A stretch of DNA of 6,917 nucleotides from Bacillota bacterium (lineage in GTDB: Bacteria > Bacillota > Bacilli > Bacillales_B > DSM-18226): positions 1 through 6,917 of the forward strand of contig JAUZQA010000230.1 of NCBI GenBank assembly GCA_030705665.1, in the 5' to 3' direction. This document shows positions 6,164-6,917 of the stretch, piece by piece. Numbering within the stretch: the first letter of the stretch is position 1; each line of letters opens with the position of its first letter. A program made the position numbers and the translations under genes. The notes under the pieces are model-generated. The model searched no databases, was not told the DNA's origin, and saw nothing but the letters and a program-made list of their open reading frames with translations.

Positions 6164-6238
6164 TCCGCAGTAGCTCAGTGGTAGAGCTATCGGCTGTTAA
6201 CCGATCGGTCGTAGGTTCGAGTCCTACCTGCGGAGCCA
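6164..6238 (+). tRNA. tRNA-Asn (GTT)
   Basis: Acceptor TCCGCAG (6164-6170) pairs with CTGCGGA (6228-6234); discriminator G, encoded CCA at 6236-6238. The anticodon loop CTGTTAA gives GTT at 6196-6198. D and T arms are normal (TTCGAGT T loop). It is the first gene of the cluster and only 4 nt separate it from the next. Confidence 0.98.
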
Positions 6239-6242
6239 TTAT

Positions 6243-6333
6243 AGAGAAGTACCCAAGTGGCTCAAGGGGCGCCCCTGCTAAGGGTGTAGATCGAGTAATC
6301 GGTGCGAGGGTTCGAATCCCTTCTTCTCTGCCA
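6243..6333 (+). tRNA. tRNA-Ser (GCT)
   Basis: Acceptor AGAGAAG (6243-6249) pairs with CTTCTCT (6323-6329); discriminator G, encoded CCA at 6331-6333. The anticodon loop CTGCTAA gives GCT at 6277-6279. The long variable arm (TAGATCGAGTAATCGGTGC) is typical of class II tRNA-Ser. The first acceptor pair is A-U. Confidence 0.97.
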
Positions 6334-6341
6334 TATATTTT

Positions 6342-6413
6342 GGCCCCTTGGTCAAGTGGTTAAGACACCTCCCTTTCACGGAGGTAACACGAGTTCGAAT
6401 CTCGTAGGGGTCA
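6342..6413 (+). tRNA. tRNA-Glu (TTC), no encoded CCA (TCA follows)
   Basis: Acceptor GGCCCCT (6342-6348) pairs with AGGGGTC (6406-6412), including one G-T pair; discriminator A at 6413. The next bases are TCA (6414-6416), so CCA must be added after processing. The anticodon loop CTTTCAC gives TTC at 6375-6377. A hairpin follows at 6423-6447. Confidence 0.97.
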
Positions 6414-6422
6414 TCAGGGATG

Positions 6423-6454
6423 GGGAATGATCAAAGAATCATTTCCCGTTTCTT
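6423..6454 (+). other. Hairpin just downstream of tRNA-Glu
   Basis: GGGAA (6423-6427) pairs with TTCCC (6443-6447); after a one-base bulge (T6442), TGAT (6428-6431) pairs with ATCA (6438-6441), with a 6-nt loop. A weak T-rich stretch, GTTTCTT, follows. It could be a partial terminator, a processing signal or a block to 3' trimming. Confidence 0.55.
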
Positions 6455-6465
6455 AACTAATAATT

Positions 6466-6542
6466 GGTCCGGTAGTTCAGCTGGTTAGAATGCCTGCCTG
6501 TCACGCAGGAGGTCGCGGGTTCGAGTCCCGTCCGGACCGCCA
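6466..6542 (+). tRNA. tRNA-Asp (GTC)
   Basis: Acceptor GGTCCGG (6466-6472) pairs with CCGGACC (6532-6538); discriminator G, encoded CCA at 6540-6542. The anticodon loop CTGTCAC gives GTC at 6500-6502. As I recall, the B. subtilis trnS cluster has no Asp gene between Glu and Gln. Confidence 0.98.
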
Positions 6543-6554
6543 TTTTTATATTAT

Positions 6555-6626
6555 TGGGCTATAGCCAAGCGGTAAGGCAACGGACTTTGACTCCGTCATG
6601 CGTTGGTTCGAATCCAGCTAGCCCAG
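6555..6626 (+). tRNA. tRNA-Gln (TTG), no encoded CCA (TCA follows)
   Basis: Acceptor TGGGCTA (6555-6561) pairs with TAGCCCA (6619-6625); discriminator G at 6626, followed by TCA (6627-6629). The anticodon loop CTTTGAC gives TTG at 6587-6589. A perfect 8-bp hairpin starts inside the TCA. Confidence 0.97.
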
Positions 6627-6627
6627 T

Positions 6628-6663
6628 CATTTTCAATTCATCTGAAAATGGGAATTTTTATTT
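6628..6663 (+). other. Terminator-like hairpin directly after tRNA-Gln
   Basis: CATTTTCA (6628-6635) pairs perfectly with TGAAAATG (6643-6650) around a 7-nt loop. GGAA and then a T-rich run follow. The left arm begins with the CA of the TCA tail. The stem is AT-rich, so full termination is unlikely, and Lys and Leu tRNAs follow. Confidence 0.6.
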
Positions 6664-6670
6664 AAAGTAC

Positions 6671-6746
6671 GAGCCATTAGCTCAGTCGGTAGAGCATCTG
6701 ACTTTTAATCAGAGGGTCGAAGGTTCAAGTCCTTCATGGCTCACCA
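6671..6746 (+). tRNA. tRNA-Lys (TTT)
   Basis: Acceptor GAGCCAT (6671-6677) pairs with ATGGCTC (6736-6742); discriminator A, encoded CCA at 6744-6746. The anticodon loop CTTTTAA gives TTT at 6704-6706. Confidence 0.98.
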
Positions 6747-6759
6747 TTCATTTTAATAT

Positions 6760-6844
6760 GCGGGTGTGGCGGAATTGGCAGACGCACCAGACTTAGGATC
6801 TGGCGCCGCAAGGCGTGGGGGTTCGACTCCCTTCACCCGCACCA
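6760..6844 (+). tRNA. tRNA-Leu (TAG)
   Basis: Acceptor GCGGGTG (6760-6766) pairs with CACCCGC (6834-6840); discriminator A, encoded CCA at 6842-6844. The anticodon loop CTTAGGA gives TAG at 6794-6796. The variable arm CGCCGCAAGGCGT is the long class II type. Confidence 0.98.
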
Positions 6845-6905
6845 TTTTTTACCACTTGTATCACCTTGATTATTGTGATATCATTGTTTCTATCGCAATT
6901 TACAT

Positions 6906-6917
6906 GCGGTCGTGGCG
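6906..6917 (+). tRNA. Start of a second tRNA-Leu, cut by the window edge
   Basis: The last 12 bases, GCGGTCGTGGCG, match the acceptor and D-stem start of Bacillus tRNA-Leu; I remember the GAG isoacceptor beginning this way. The preceding 61-nt spacer is longer than the others in the cluster. The anticodon is not visible, so the isotype rests on 12 bases plus the B. subtilis order (trnS ends Leu1-Leu2). Confidence 0.7.

Noticed and set aside
6178..6363. Open frame across tRNA-Asn and tRNA-Ser
   Set aside because: The bases fold as two canonical tRNAs; the frame is a by-product. The frame at 6554-6796 across Gln and Lys tRNAs is rejected likewise.
1..6917. CRISPR array, insertion sequence or other mobile element
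   Set aside because: No regularly spaced direct repeats, transposase or integrase frames, or terminal inverted repeats were seen; all inverted repeats found are short hairpins.

Overview
The window is a piece of a low-GC Firmicute chromosome, almost certainly an endospore-forming member of the Bacillaceae. The evidence is the gene order, strong AGGAGG-type ribosome sites, GTG and TTG starts, T-rich intrinsic terminators, and protein sequences very close to those I remember from Bacillus subtilis. Gene symbols follow B. subtilis. The order matches the B. subtilis ydcC - alr - ndoAI - ndoA - (sigB region) - tex (ydcI) - cmpA - sprT (ydcK) - trnS neighbourhood.

Layout. Positions 2-784 hold the 3' part of ydcC, a LolA-fold sporulation lipoprotein, and a clear terminator follows. 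Alanine racemase (alr, 918-2066) has its own sigma-A promoter. Next is a type II toxin-antitoxin pair: ribbon-helix-helix antitoxin ndoAI (2259-2540) and MazF-family RNase ndoA (2545-2895). A near-consensus promoter drives the pair, and its leader of about 150 nt contains a perfect 14-bp palindrome. In B. subtilis the rsb-sigB stress operon follows. Here there are only two tandem terminators, then the promoter of tex (3094-5268), an RNA-binding transcription accessory protein.

Between tex and the SprT-like metalloprotein gene (5575-6048) lies a 37-codon minus-strand gene, cmpA (5371-5484), encoding a sporulation quality-control protein. It is easy to miss because of its size. From about 6079 to the right edge there is a consensus promoter and a tRNA operon: Asn(GTT)-Ser(GCT)-Glu(TTC)-Asp(GTC)-Gln(TTG)-Lys(TTT)-Leu(TAG), plus the first 12 bases of what looks like a second tRNA-Leu. 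The Glu and Gln genes end in TCA instead of CCA, and each is followed at once by a hairpin.

The genes are mostly housekeeping and do not form one system. They cover cell-wall D-alanine supply, mRNA interferase stress control, transcription and translation support, spore assembly control and translation capacity. I see no mobile element, CRISPR array or clearly new multi-gene system. The points worth a second look are the unlisted small gene and the RNA structure across it, the missing sigB operon, the split in tRNA 3'-end style, and the edge tRNA-Leu that corresponds to a known ICE integration site.
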